64,000 nt of DNA, from the NCBI RefSeq assembly GCF_017357405.1, contig NZ_CP071597.1, forward strand, positions 1,240,001-1,304,000, written 5' to 3'. Source of the stretch: Halomontanus rarus (lineage in GTDB: Archaea > Halobacteriota > Halobacteria > Halobacteriales > Natrialbaceae). The position numbers were made by a program, and so were the translations under genes. Below the pieces are notes generated by a model that made no database searches, had not been told where the DNA came from, and saw only the letters and a list, made by a program, of their open reading frames with translations. Positions 1-9,800 of this stretch are shown in pieces; the stretch's first letter is position 1; every line of letters starts with the position of its first letter.

Positions 1-28
1 TCGGGTTCGGATTCGGATTCGGATTCGG
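1..28. repeat. hexanucleotide simple repeat (TTCGGA)n
   Basis: About four copies of a TTCGGA unit sit at the left edge. It matches the simple repeats that encode acidic Ser/Glu/Asp stretches elsewhere in this window. Confidence 0.7.
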
Positions 29-47
29 TGTCGCCGCCGGAACTCAC
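1..47 (-). CDS. 5' end of a protein running off the left edge (tentative)
   Basis: Read on the minus strand, a GTG at 47 opens a frame to the window edge: Met-Ser-Ser-Gly-Gly-Asp-Thr followed by a Glu-Ser repeat encoded by a TTCGGA-type hexamer. A TATA-like stretch lies about 25 bases upstream (around 68-76), which suits a leaderless haloarchaeal gene. Only 15 codons are visible, so no function can be assigned and the call could be wrong. Confidence 0.3.
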   Translation of the reverse strand, partial: MSSGGDTESESESEP

Positions 48-377
48 TGCCGAGGGTAGGGAAAGCGGAGATAAGTGCCCTGCGGTCTCGGGGATGGCCG
101 GGGACGACACCGGAGGATCGCGGGACTGAACCTCGAGCCTCGGGTCTCGGGTCTCGAGTCTCGTACGACACGGCCGGACGAGGGCGCGAGACGGTGGACG
201 CCCCGCCCGGTGGTCGCGACGGACGACGTGACCACTACTAACCGGAACGCCGGACACTGATCGCACGAGAGCCGTCCGATCGGTGTCCAGTGACGTGTGG
301 TATTCAGTGATGACTAGAGAACGCTGCGAGTCGAATCCGCTCGACGGGGCGTCGGGTACCCGTCTCGGGGTGCCGAC
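48..377. other. 330-base intergenic stretch, no gene seen
   Basis: This lies between the tentative partial gene and the stop codon of the Nudix gene. It contains short CGGGTCTC-type repeats around 130-165. I found no convincing reading frame, RNA fold or promoter apart from the TATA-like sequence near 70. Confidence 0.5.
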
Positions 378-815
378 TTAGATCTCGTTTTCCTCCTCGA
401 GTTCGTCGAGGTACTCGTGGGCCTGTTCGAGGATCTCTCGGGGGCCATCCTGGGTGACGGTGTTGATCGCCTGCTCGTAATCGCGCCACTGGAGGTCGCG
501 GTGTTCGTTCGAGAGTTCCGCGCTCGCCTCGTAGGATTTCGCGATGAAGAGGTGAACGGTCTTGTGAATGGTCGTCCCGTTCGCCTCGAAGACGTAGTTG
601 TAGTCCTCGCGAAAGCCGTCGAGTAGTCTAAACTGTCCGATACCTGCCTCTTCCTTTACTTCGCGGATAGCCGTCTGCTGTAGTTCTTCGTTACCTTCGA
701 CACCGCCCTTGGGGAACTCCCAATCGCCTGGGCGGCTCTTGAGTAGAAGATACTCGCGCCGGCCCCGCGTGTCGCGGAAGAGGATCGCGCCTGCGCTCGT
801 AGCTTCGACTGCCAT
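378..815 (-). CDS. Nudix hydrolase, diadenosine tetraphosphatase-like
   Basis: This 145-aa single-domain protein has a complete Nudix box at residues 37-59: Gly37, Glu43, then Arg51-Glu52-Val-Lys-Glu55-Glu56-Ala-Gly58-Ile. The family hydrolyses nucleoside diphosphates linked to another moiety, using Mg2+ held by the RExxEE helix. The length and the N-terminal SAGAILF strand resemble archaeal and eukaryotic asymmetric Ap4A hydrolases. Substrate specificity is inferred. A TATA-like CTTAAC about 26 bases before the ATG supports the start. Confidence 0.85.
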   Translation of the reverse strand: MAVEATSAGAILFRDTRGRREYLLLKSRPGDWEFPKGGVEGNEELQQTAIREVKEEAGIGQFRLLDGFREDYNYVFEANGTTIHKTVHLFIAKSYEASAELSNEHRDLQWRDYEQAINTVTQDGPREILEQAHEYLDELEEENEI

Positions 816-925
816 TACACAAGATACCGGGTGAACCGTTAAGAGAATATCGGACTGTTCGTCTCCGTTGAATGCATCTCAGCAGGTTTTTACGCGCCGA
901 CCGTGCACGATTGTATACTACCAGT

Positions 926-1264
926 ATGACCTTCGTCACCCGCCTCACCCTCCAGAGCGGCGATAGAGCCGCGCTGGATGGTATCGTCGACGACATCAAA
1001 ACGTCCGCCGAGCGCAAGGGTGCGGCGCTGAAAGGCCCTCACTCTCATCCGCCGACGAATCTCAGCGTCCCCCAGCACCAGCGGCTGCACGCGGACGACG
1101 GCCGAGAGTTCCCCTCGTGGCAGTACACCGTCTTCACCCGCGAACTCGAGATCCACGGCCACGACTCCCTCGCGCGAAATATCGCGTCCCAGAACTTCCC
1201 CGACTCGGTCCACATCGAAGCCGAAGTCGAACAGATTCGCGGGATGGGGCAAGGCCAGCGCTAG
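926..1264 (+). CDS. S10 (uS10)-family protein
   Basis: This 112-aa protein begins Met-Thr-Phe-Val-Thr-Arg-Leu-Thr-Leu. It contains the GPHSHPPTNLSVPQHQR-like segment and the pattern Phe-Thr-Arg-Glu-Leu-Glu-Ile-His, both typical of the S10 fold. The true ribosomal S10 gene in haloarchaea is normally beside the elongation factor 1A gene, which is not here, so this is more likely the second S10-like protein many haloarchaea carry. I chose the ATG at 926 over an upstream frame extension because a TATA-like TTTTTACG lies 26-33 bases before it. Function beyond family membership is unknown. Confidence 0.75.
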   Translation: MTFVTRLTLQSGDRAALDGIVDDIKTSAERKGAALKGPHSHPPTNLSVPQHQRLHADDGREFPSWQYTVFTRELEIHGHDSLARNIASQNFPDSVHIEAEVEQIRGMGQGQR

Positions 1265-1320
1265 CGCTGACGGGATGGTCGGTCCCGAAGATATTTTTCC
1301 TTTCTGATAGAAGGGTTCGT

Positions 1321-1716
1321 ATGGTCACCGTCGACAGTTCGCTCGCGCTCACGTTGCTCGTCGTCACAGTACTCGCGTACGCCCTCGCGGCGCTCGTCCC
1401 TCGAGTCGACGCGATGGAACGGAGCTACCGGAAGTTCGTCTCCCTGACGACGCTCGGACTCTCCTATCTCGTCCTCCTGGTGCTGTTGCTCACGGTCGTC
1501 GTCGAGGTCCCGGAGAGCGATCCGATCGGCTCGGTCCTCGCGATGGCCGTCGCCGCGTTCGTCCTGTTCGGACTCTCGTTGCTGTACGACGTCTTCGACG
1601 ACTGGATCCGAATGTTCGGGGACCCGGAGTACAACACGTGGGTCGAGGCCTCGCTGGTCCTCGCGGTGGTCGTCTTTCTGTTCGCGATCTTTCTGGTCGG
1701 CCCGCAGATCAACTGA
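1321..1716 (+). CDS. small membrane protein, four helices
   Basis: This 131-aa protein has four hydrophobic segments at about residues 6-26, 42-64, 71-95 and 108-128, separated by short charged loops. No catalytic motif is visible. It follows the S10-like gene by 56 bases. A TATA-like ATATTTTT about 30 bases before the ATG suggests its own promoter. Its TGA stop is also the first triplet of a dispersed near-palindromic repeat. It looks like a conserved haloarchaeal hypothetical of unknown function. Confidence 0.7.
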   Translation: MVTVDSSLALTLLVVTVLAYALAALVPRVDAMERSYRKFVSLTTLGLSYLVLLVLLLTVVVEVPESDPIGSVLAMAVAAFVLFGLSLLYDVFDDWIRMFGDPEYNTWVEASLVLAVVVFLFAIFLVGPQIN

Positions 1717-1800
1717 TACGGACGGCCGTCACTGTTTACTGGTGTACCCGCAGACGGGGCGCGGTTGCACCGGAAGTGACGGACAACAGACCGTACGAGT
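1714..1800 (+). repeat. dispersed near-palindromic element, copy A
   Basis: About 87 bases start at the stop codon of the upstream membrane-protein gene. The two arms (about 1714-1752 and 1760-1800) are imperfect reverse complements, so the transcript could form one long hairpin. The start TGATACGGAC and a GAYGGGGCGCGGTTRC core recur at 31240-31309. It could act as a 3' UTR or terminator structure, or be a MITE-like relic. Confidence 0.6.
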
Positions 1801-1971
1801 GCGCGGCGCCCGCTCGAGCGGGTCGGGTTCCGGCGCTCGGTATCGCTCTCGGCACTCTCGGGGTAGTTTTCAGCCCGCTGGATGCTTCGTCGAGCTCTCC
1901 GTCAGTCCGCCCGTCCCACCGTCGGCACATCTCTCGGTACATCTTTCAGTCCGCCCGACGACCGGGTCGAT

Positions 1972-3258
1972 ATGGACGCGGACGAACTCAGCGCCGTGCG
2001 ACGGGACTTCCATCGCATCCCCGAACCGGCCTGGCGAGAATTCTACACGACAGCGCGCCTCGTCGAAGCCCTCGAGTCCCTCGAGGTCGACCTCGACGAA
2101 CTCCACGTCGGTCGCGAGGCGATCGACGGCGACCACAGGCTCGCGGTTCCCGACGACGCGGAACTCGAGGCCTGGTACGAACGCGCCCGCACCGCCGGCG
2201 CCGACGAAGCGGTCCTCGAGCAACTCGAAGGGGGATACACGGGCGCAGTTGCAGTCCTCCGGCAGGGCGACGCGGACGCGGGGCCGACGGTCGGCCTCCG
2301 GGTCGACATCGACGCACTCCCCCGAACGGAGTCCGACGACCCCGACCACGTCCCGGCCGCCGGGGGCTTTCGCTCCGAACACGAGGGCGCGATGCACGCC
2401 TGCGGCCACGACGCGCACATGACCATCGGCCTGGGCGTCCTCGAGGCCGTCGCCGAGAGCGACTTCGAGGGGACGCTGAAGGTCTTCTTCCAGCCCGCGG
2501 AGGAGGTCATCGGCGGCGGGAAGGCGATGGCCGAGAGCGAGCACCTCGCGGACGTCGACTCCCTGCTGGCGGTCCACATCGGCCTCGACCACCCGACCGG
2601 CGAGGTCGTCGCGGGGATCGAGGGTTTCCTCGCGGTCTCACACCTCGAGGCGACCTTCGCGGGCGAACCTTCGCACGCGGGCGGCCGCCCGGAGGAGGGG
2701 CGCAACGCGATCCAGGCGATGGCGACGGCGGTCCAGAACCTCTACGCCATCCCGCGCCACTCCGAGGGTGCGACCCGGGTCAACGTCGGCGTCGTCGAGG
2801 CCGGCAGCGCCGCGAACATCGTCGCCGAAGAGGCCAAGATCGTCGCCGAAGTCCGCGGCGAGACGACCGAACTCATGGAGTACATGGAGGGGAAGGCACG
2901 AAACGTCCTCGAGACCGCCGCCGAGATGCACGACTGCGAGGTCGAGATTACCCTCGGCGCGCAGGCGCCGAGCGCGGTCAGCGACGACGAGCTCGCGGCG
3001 GTCGTCGCGGACGTGGCCGGCGGGGTCGAGGGCGTCCACACCGTCCTCGAGCGCGACGACCTCGGGGGCAGCGAGGACGCCACGTTTCTGATGCGCGAGG
3101 TCCAGCAGAACGGCGGGCAGGCGTGTTACGTCGGGATCGGTACCGACCACCCCGGCGGCCACCACACCGCGACGTTCGACGTCGACGAGGAGAGTCTCGC
3201 CCACGGCGTGGACGTACTCGCAGGGACGATCGAGCGGCTAGGGCTCGAGGAGGAGTGA
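1972..3258 (+). CDS. M20-family amidohydrolase, AbgA/HipO-like
   Basis: This 428-aa metallohydrolase of the peptidase M20 / amidohydrolase family resembles the p-aminobenzoyl-glutamate hydrolase and hippurate hydrolase groups. Visible metal-site motifs are Met-His-Ala-Cys-Gly-His-Asp-Ala-His (about residues 142-150) and Pro-Ala-Glu-Glu (about 179-182). The dimerisation domain contains PSHAGGRPEEGRNA, and a late His-His pair (GGHHTATF) follows. The family splits acyl-amino acid amide bonds in the cytoplasm. The ATG at 1972 starts directly with the conserved RRDFHRIPE segment; an in-frame upstream Met at 1882 would add an unconserved leader. The exact substrate is inferred only loosely. Confidence 0.85.
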   Translation: MDADELSAVRRDFHRIPEPAWREFYTTARLVEALESLEVDLDELHVGREAIDGDHRLAVPDDAELEAWYERARTAGADEAVLEQLEGGYTGAVAVLRQGDADAGPTVGLRVDIDALPRTESDDPDHVPAAGGFRSEHEGAMHACGHDAHMTIGLGVLEAVAESDFEGTLKVFFQPAEEVIGGGKAMAESEHLADVDSLLAVHIGLDHPTGEVVAGIEGFLAVSHLEATFAGEPSHAGGRPEEGRNAIQAMATAVQNLYAIPRHSEGATRVNVGVVEAGSAANIVAEEAKIVAEVRGETTELMEYMEGKARNVLETAAEMHDCEVEITLGAQAPSAVSDDELAAVVADVAGGVEGVHTVLERDDLGGSEDATFLMREVQQNGGQACYVGIGTDHPGGHHTATFDVDEESLAHGVDVLAGTIERLGLEEE

Positions 3259-3347
3259 CCGTCTCGAGTGTGCAGTGGAGAGCGCCGAAGCAGGGAGCGA
3301 TCGTTCGATTTCGGTCCCGAAGACGCGTGTAACGGACACGCGAGCGC

Positions 3348-4262
3348 TCAGTCGTTTTCGACGATCACCGTTCCGATCATCCCCAGGCCGATGTGTGGAT
3401 CACACTGATAGTCGTACTCTCCGGGGACCGCGAAGTGATGCTCGTACTCGTTGCCCTCGTCAGCGATGTCCGAATGGCCCGTCCAGTCGGCGTCCTCGGG
3501 CTGACTCGTCGGGTTGACGTTGTGAGTGTCCGATTTCCACACCCAGCGAAGCGTCGTTTTCGGCGAAATAGTGACTGCCTCCGGCTCGAAGACGTTTCTC
3601 GAGTCGGGACCGACAGTGATTTGCGCTTCGTCCCGATCCGTCCAGTCGATCGGATCGCCTCGAGTATCGGTTTCGTCGGCCTCGTCCGGTTCGTCAGTAG
3701 ACGGATTCCAGTCGACGTCCCCGACGACGATCGTTCCGACCATTCCGATGGCGATGTGGGGGTCACACTGGTACTCGTAGACGCCGTCGACGTCGAACGT
3801 GTGCTCGTACTCGTGACCCCTCCCTTCGAGGTCCACGTGACCGCCCCAACCCGCGTCGTCCGGTTGTTCGCGAGGATTGATGTTGTGGTCCGCTTCGGAT
3901 TCCCAGACGAATTGGACGGTCGTCCCGGGGTCGATCGCGACCGAGTCGGGCGCGAAGACGTGTTTCGAGTCGGGCCCGACGGCAATTTCGACGGTGTCTT
4001 GGCCGGTCGCGTCGACCAGTTCGTCGGCGTCGTCGTCCGGGTCCGTGTTCGTTTCCGTCTCTGTTTTTCCGTCGTCGAGATCCGTAACTGAATCGTTCGA
4101 TTCGCTCGCGGTTTCGGTCACCGTCGGGTCAGCCGAGTCCGCCGTCGGTTCGTCAGTCTCGGAACTCCTCTCTGCGAGGCAACCAGCGAGTCCAGTCAGT
4201 GCAGTGACGCCGAGCAGGCCACCGGCGCGGAGGGCGTGGCGGCGGGTTTGTTTCCCTACCAT
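3348..4262 (-). CDS. halocyanin-like lipoprotein with two blue-copper domains
   Basis: This 304-aa exported protein begins with a signal peptide containing Arg-Arg at 7-8 and ending in a lipobox Leu-Ala-Gly-Cys28, so it is probably a Tat lipoprotein. An acidic Ser/Thr-rich linker (about 30-90) precedes two plastocyanin-type domains. Domain 1 has ligands His126, Cys166, His169 and Met174. Domain 2 has His247, Cys287, His290 and Met295. Both sets are complete type 1 copper sites, so two electrons could be carried. Haloarchaeal halocyanins are membrane-surface electron carriers. Partner proteins are not nearby. Confidence 0.9.
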   Translation of the reverse strand: MVGKQTRRHALRAGGLLGVTALTGLAGCLAERSSETDEPTADSADPTVTETASESNDSVTDLDDGKTETETNTDPDDDADELVDATGQDTVEIAVGPDSKHVFAPDSVAIDPGTTVQFVWESEADHNINPREQPDDAGWGGHVDLEGRGHEYEHTFDVDGVYEYQCDPHIAIGMVGTIVVGDVDWNPSTDEPDEADETDTRGDPIDWTDRDEAQITVGPDSRNVFEPEAVTISPKTTLRWVWKSDTHNVNPTSQPEDADWTGHSDIADEGNEYEHHFAVPGEYDYQCDPHIGLGMIGTVIVEND

Positions 4263-4568
4263 CAACCCATATATCCAATGGCAATAGGAATAATTGTTTC
4301 TATTCTCCAACATTTTCTCGAGGACCCACGAGCGGTCTTTCAGGAACGAACCCACCTCGAGTCGCCGATGGCCACGAGCGCACATCGAGCGCTGCGAAGG
4401 TCGCGTGACTCGAGGAGAACATGGTGCGCGAGATCGTATCGCAAGCGAAGTAAACGAGCGTTCGGAAGGTGCGGAGGGTCGTCCGGTCTTTCGATCCAGA
4501 TTTCACCGTCCGCGAGTGGCCACCGAAACGCGACGGTCATTCGCACGTACAGCGCAAAAGGTGGATCT
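4263..4568. other. 306-base intergenic region upstream of the copper protein
   Basis: The first 60 bases are AT-rich (ATATATCC, AATAATTG around 4268-4300) and should hold the minus-strand promoter of the copper lipoprotein. I see nothing coding in the remainder before the end of the reductase gene at 4569. Confidence 0.5.
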
Positions 4569-5972
4569 CTAGTATTTGGGGTCTGCACCCGTCGTCTCGT
4601 AGACCGACTCCATCAGGTTGTCGCGCTCGGCCTGCCAGGCCGCGAAGTCGTCGGGACTCGAGGGGTACTTTTCGTAGTGTGAGAGCACCTCGTCGGCTCG
4701 CCGTTTGGTCTGGTAGAGGTTCCAGATGGTGCCCCAGTGGCCGCGGCTCTTGAGCAGGGCCTCGAGTTTGAGCTTCAGGCCGATGTCGGTGCTGCCGGAG
4801 TACAGCGCTTCGGCGAGTTTGTCGCCGGGCATCGCGGCGAGCAGGCCCATGAGGTCGTCGACGTCGACGGCGGTCGAGAGGATGTTGTAGACGTCCAGCG
4901 CGGCGTAACGGGCTCCGTAGTGGTCCATCACGCGCTCGTTGTACTCCCAGAGGGCGGCCTCGCTCACGTCGCCGTCCGCTAAGGCCCCGATCGCCTGTTC
5001 GCCGGCGTACTTGCCCGCGTAGGCGGCGCCGGCGATCCCGCCGCCGGTCGTCGGGTTCACGTGGCCGGCGGCGTCGCCGACGGCGACGAATCCGGGGTGG
5101 ACCGCGGAGTCGTAGGGTCGACGCGTCGGCAGTGCGGCGCCCAGTTTGTCCTCGACGCGAGCGCCTTGAAACTCAGGGCGGTCCCGGAGGTCCCGTTTGA
5201 GGTCTTCGACTAACTTCATCGGCTCCTCGGTCATCTGGAAGCCAAGGCCGGCGTTGATCTCCGTCTCGGTGCGGGGGAAGTACCAGAGGTAGCCCGCCGC
5301 GCGCTCGGTCGGCTTGAAGACGAGGGCGTCGGACCACTCGACCGGTTCGTCGACGTGGACGATCTCCCGGTAGGCCGAACAGAACTGCGAGTAGCTGACG
5401 TTCGTGTCGAACGTCGAACGCCCGAAGTCGACCTTGTCCTGCAGCAGGGAGAGCGACCCCGCGCCGTCGATGACGAGGTCGGCCTCGTACTCGAGCGGCG
5501 TGCCCCGCCTCGTCGCCGTCACGCCCGTGACGGTGCCGTTTTGCTGGACGACGTCCTGGACGACGGTGTCGTAGTGGAACTCCGCGCCCGCCTTTCCAGC
5601 TCCCTCGATGACCTTCCGGCCGTACTCCCAGCGGTCGATGACCGCGAGCTCTCCGGGGACCGGAATCTCGAGGACGGTGTCTTCCTGCGGGATCTCGAAC
5701 CGGCCGTGGTCGACGTCGGTGTTCGTGAACGCCGACTGGATCTGGGACTTCGGGATCGACTCCGGAAACGCGTCCGCCCCCTTCAGCGCGTCACCGCAGG
5801 CGATGTGTCCCGCCTCTTCCTCGGTCTTTCGCTCGAGGACGACGACGTCGTATCCCTCTCGCGCGATGGTCGCGGCGGCGTAACAACCCGCCGTCCCGGC
5901 GCCGACGACGACCACGTCCGGGGACTGCGTGCCGCCGGCTGCTGCGTCGGCGGCCCCTTCGATTGTACTCAT
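4569..5972 (-). CDS. geranylgeranyl reductase family flavoprotein
   Basis: This 467-aa FAD-dependent oxidoreductase has an N-terminal Rossmann motif VVVGAGTAGCYAA (about 20-32). It also has the second FAD-binding motif FVAVGDAAGHVNPTTGGG (about 300-317), as in archaeal geranylgeranyl reductases. These enzymes saturate the isoprenoid chains of ether lipids or menaquinone. The conserved Cys of Ala-Cys-Gly-Asp (about 59) is present. It is divergent from a [2Fe-2S] ferredoxin gene 221 bases away, a plausible electron donor. Which isoprenoid it reduces cannot be read from sequence. Confidence 0.85.
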   Translation of the reverse strand: MSTIEGAADAAAGGTQSPDVVVVGAGTAGCYAAATIAREGYDVVVLERKTEEEAGHIACGDALKGADAFPESIPKSQIQSAFTNTDVDHGRFEIPQEDTVLEIPVPGELAVIDRWEYGRKVIEGAGKAGAEFHYDTVVQDVVQQNGTVTGVTATRRGTPLEYEADLVIDGAGSLSLLQDKVDFGRSTFDTNVSYSQFCSAYREIVHVDEPVEWSDALVFKPTERAAGYLWYFPRTETEINAGLGFQMTEEPMKLVEDLKRDLRDRPEFQGARVEDKLGAALPTRRPYDSAVHPGFVAVGDAAGHVNPTTGGGIAGAAYAGKYAGEQAIGALADGDVSEAALWEYNERVMDHYGARYAALDVYNILSTAVDVDDLMGLLAAMPGDKLAEALYSGSTDIGLKLKLEALLKSRGHWGTIWNLYQTKRRADEVLSHYEKYPSSPDDFAAWQAERDNLMESVYETTGADPKY

Positions 5973-6149
5973 GGTCCGTGTGTGTTCGCCGAGGCGAGAA
6001 AACGTTTTATGTGCGATTCGGTCGCCGAACGGTCGAAACCGGATCCTGACCGGCTGCCCGCGACAGAAATGCGCTCGAACGACGCCGGCGTCCGTTCAGC
6101 GGCCGTGTCGATTCGGTTCGGGAGAAATTCGTCGCTATCAGGACGACAC

Positions 6150-6175
6150 AAGCGTAATAAAGAGTTTTAGTGAGG
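6150..6175 (+). promoter_or_regulatory. TATA-type promoter of the ferredoxin gene
   Basis: An AT-rich run (AATAAAGAGTTTTAG) sits about 20-40 bases before the ferredoxin ATG, in the GC-rich 221-base gap shared with the divergent reductase. The position fits a TATA/BRE for a nearly leaderless transcript. Confidence 0.5.
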
Positions 6176-6193
6176 TCCGCCGTATCGGCCCGT

Positions 6194-6529
6194 ATGACAG
6201 AGTACACCGTCGAGTTCGTCGGCACCGGAGAGACGATTACGTGCACGGAAAAACAGACCATTCTCAGCCGCTGTCTCGAGGAGGGAATCGCTCAGGAGTA
6301 CTCCTGTCGTGTCGGGATGTGTCTGGCGTGTTCGGCGGAGATTCTCGAGGGAGAGGTCACCCAACCCGCCGCCCGCGGGTTGACCGAAGAGGAGGCGGAG
6401 AACTACGCGCTGACGTGTATGGCGCGCCCGCAGTCGGATCTCAAACTCGACCGCGGGAAGTACCCGCCGAGCATCGAGGGGGACGTGGAGGCGAATGCGG
6501 ACGGTGGAGCGGCCACCGCGGACGACTGA
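6194..6529 (+). CDS. [2Fe-2S] plant-type ferredoxin
   Basis: This 111-aa ferredoxin has the plant-type cluster motif Cys38-x4-Cys43-x2-Cys46 and a distant Cys75. Two additional cysteines occur at 17 and 27. It is shorter than classical haloarchaeal ferredoxins because it lacks their large acidic N-terminal insertion. An acidic, Ala-rich C-terminal tail follows the fold. It lies divergent to the geranylgeranyl reductase gene and could reduce it; that link is inferred from position. The start at 6194 is placed by the family N-terminus MTEYTVEF. Confidence 0.9.
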   Translation: MTEYTVEFVGTGETITCTEKQTILSRCLEEGIAQEYSCRVGMCLACSAEILEGEVTQPAARGLTEEEAENYALTCMARPQSDLKLDRGKYPPSIEGDVEANADGGAATADD

Positions 6530-6829
6530 TCGGTGCGATCGCTGGCTGACTGTCGGGCGGTAGCTATCCGGTCTCTCGGACTGTAGCGTGATTTCTCCGG
6601 CTCGGTTCTTCGTTTCTGAATCGTGAACTTTCGTCACGACCCGTCAATCGGTTGAATATAGCGTCTCCAGTCTCCGGAACGGATCGTTCTCGCGTTTGAT
6701 AGAACCGGCGCTTCCGATCGACTCGGAGTTCAGGGGTGACGGTTCGTTCGGTGTCGTTCGAGAACGTTTCGGAGACCTGCAGGATCAGCGGTTCGAAAAC
6801 GTGAACTCACCGTCGACGTCGCCGTCAGC
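6530..6829. other. 300-base convergent gap, nothing recognised
   Basis: Both flanking genes end here (ferredoxin stop and the end of the giant gene). No reading frame, conserved fold or repeat stands out. Confidence 0.5.
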
Positions 6830-9800
6830 CTACCGCCGGGGCCGATTCCCGCCGCCAAGGTCGAAGCGGTGTGCGAACAGTCCAGCAGTCAACAGTGCGA
6901 CGAGCGCGGACGCGAAACCGAAGCCGGGTTGTCCGTCGTCGTCCGCTGGGTCTGGGTTATCGTCGTTCGTGTCGTCGGACTCGTCGAGCTCGGTCTCCGA
7001 GTCGTCGCGTTCGTCTGAGTCGGGGTCCGAGCCGTCGCCATCGTCGTGGCCGTCCTGATCGTCGTCGGTGCCATCAGGGTCGTCCGAGTCGTCCGAACTG
7101 TCGTTGGGAGCAGTGACCGCGTCACCGACCTCGAGGGTCAGTTCCGTCCCGTCGACGGAGATCGTGTAGGTTCCGGGATCGTCGAACGTGTGCGTCACGG
7201 TGACCGTCTCCGTCTCGCCGCTGGCGACCGTGACGGACTCCTCGGCGATGGTATCGCCGTCGAGACGCAACTCGACCGTGTGATCGCCGCTTTTCTCACC
7301 GGTGTTCTCGAGCATCGCGGTGATGGTTACTGTCTCGCCGGTTTCGATTTCGGTCGGCGAGGCCGTGAGGTCGGTCACGGTGATCTCCGCGTTCCCACCG
7401 ACGGGTACGCTTCCGCCACCGCTTCCACCGCTGCCGCCGCCACTCCCACCGCTCGAGGCGGACTCGATCGTGAACGTGTGGGTGAAGGTATCGTCGTTGC
7501 CGGCTCTGTCGGTGACTGTTGTGGTCGCGGTGTAGGTGCCGGCCGAGAGGTCGGTCGCCGTGTAGGACACATACCCGCTGGTGACCGACAGCGGTGGCCC
7601 ACTCACCGAGTCGCCGTCGAACGTGAACGTGACGGTGCTGGCGTCTACGCCACTGATGTCGTCGCTGTACTCGAAGCGAACGTCTGTTTGGGTCGTGCCC
7701 GCTGCGAGCGTTTCGGTCGGGCTGACTCCGTCCAGCGTTGGCGCGCTGGTGTCGGTGACGACGGCACCGTACGTCGAGAAGTGGTCGACGTCGGTCACCC
7801 AGTAGTCGCTGGCGCTGCCGTCGATCGTTACCGTCCGGACCTCCGTCGACAGATCCTCCCACTGCTTGGTCGTCTCGTTGAAGTGGCTGAGACGTACGTC
7901 TCCCGTTCCGGCGTCTCGCGGCAGTTTCGATTCGTCCACCGGGACGCCGATCGTCGCGTCCGTGAGGTTGTCCGCAAGCGCCGCTCCGAGCTGGGCGCGC
8001 AGGAAGTTCAGGCCGGCCCTGTCGTTTCCAAGCGGTGCCAGCGGAGCCCGGCTATCGGTGAGGACGACGAACGTGTTCTCGACGTCGTCGCTCGTGTTGA
8101 ACTGAACGAACGTGCCTGACGGTTCCAGCACCACGGTAACCGTCTCGTTCGTCGTCTGGATCGCCTGGAAGGTCGACGTGGCGTTGTCGGTCCCGGAATT
8201 GCCCGCGTGATCGACGCCCGTCGCGTCGATTTCGTACTGACCGTCCTCGCCGATCGAGAAGCTGCCCGTCCAGTCCTCGCCGGAGCCGGTCATCGGAACC
8301 GACGTCTCGGTACCGTCCGGCAGCGCCACGTTCACGTCGACCGATCCCGACCGGAGCGGTTCGCTCGCCGTGAGGGTAACTTCCGCCGTCGTCTCGTCGA
8401 GTCGCGAGAGACTCGTACCGAGCACCGGGTTCGTCCGGTCGACGACCACCGTCTGCGGTGCAGTCGTCTGGTCGCCGTTGTCGGCGACGTCTATCGCTAC
8501 TGCTTCGACGGTGAACACCCCGTCGTCGGGGACGGCCGACGAATCGAACGTCGCCGTCCAAGTGCCCGACAGCTGATCGAACGTCGCACTCTCCCAGGCG
8601 ACGAACGCCGCGTTGGTGGCGTTCAGACCCACGAACACCCGATCGATCTCCGAGTGGTCGTCGGTCGCGTTCACTTCGACCGCAACGGTCTCGTTCGCGT
8701 AGACGGTGGACCCGCTCTCGTTGCTCCCGACGACGTCGATACTGTCGACGACTGGAGCCGTCGTATCGACGACTCCACCGCCGAGTTCGATCGTTACTGT
8801 CGATTCGTCCGTGTCGTTGCTCGCGACGTCGACCGTCGCGGATTTCGCTCCGAGCGTCGTCGGTGCGAATTCGATATCGAACGTCTCGGTTCCGCCGGGT
8901 GCGACCGTGAACGGACTCGACTGTACGGTGAAGTCGGTCGCGTTCGGTCCACCGGCGGTGAACTCGGTAACGTCCAGCGTGGCGTCTCCGGTGTTGGTCA
9001 CCGCGACCGTCGTCGTTCTCGTATCGTCCACGGGGACGCTCTCGTAGAAGTGTGCGGTCGGGGTGACGCTGATATCGGGTTCCGGTTCCGGAACGCCGGT
9101 TCCGGAGAGCGTGACGTCGACCGCCGGAGTACTCGGATCGTCAGTGTTGACCGTCAACGTCGTCGTATCCGGGTTCGCCGACGTGGGCGCGAATTCCACG
9201 GTCACGTCGTGTGATTCGCCGGGATCTAGCGACAGTTGCGTGTCTCCGGCGACGACGTCGAAGCTCCCGAAGTCCGAGGAGCTAACCGTCACGCCGTCGA
9301 ACGAGAGCGCCGATCCACCGACGTTCTCGACGGTCACGTTGGCTTCGGTGCTCGAGCCGCTCGTCACGTCACCGAAGTCGACGGCACTCGGCGTTACCTG
9401 CACCGCGGGCGGGTCGACATCGACGACGCCGGTCCCGGTGAGTGGAATCTCGAAGGGGTCCTGTGTGGCGTTGTTCTCGAGTTCGATCGCCGCAGTATGA
9501 GCCCCTTCGTGACTCGGTGCGAACCAAACGCCTACCCAACTGGAACCGCCGGGTGCGATCGGTGAGTTCGGGCCGCGGTACGAGAATCCGAAGTCGCTCG
9601 AATCGGGTCCCGTAATGGAACGGCTGCTCACTTCGAGCGGTGCCGTTCCGTCGTTCTCGATCAGAACGTCGATCGTCCCGTGCGTGTCTCCAACGTCGAC
9701 CTCGCCGTACTCGACGGTCGAGGGAGTCGCCGATATGCCGGGACTCGAGGCAGTGACGGTCACTTCGACCGGCGGCAGATCCTCGACGGTAACGTTGTAC

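Noticed and set aside
1638-3332. Long Arg/Pro-rich frame overlapping the M20 hydrolase
   Set aside because: It is the shifted-frame shadow of a GC-rich gene; the M20 frame has complete family motifs and haloarchaeal acidic composition.
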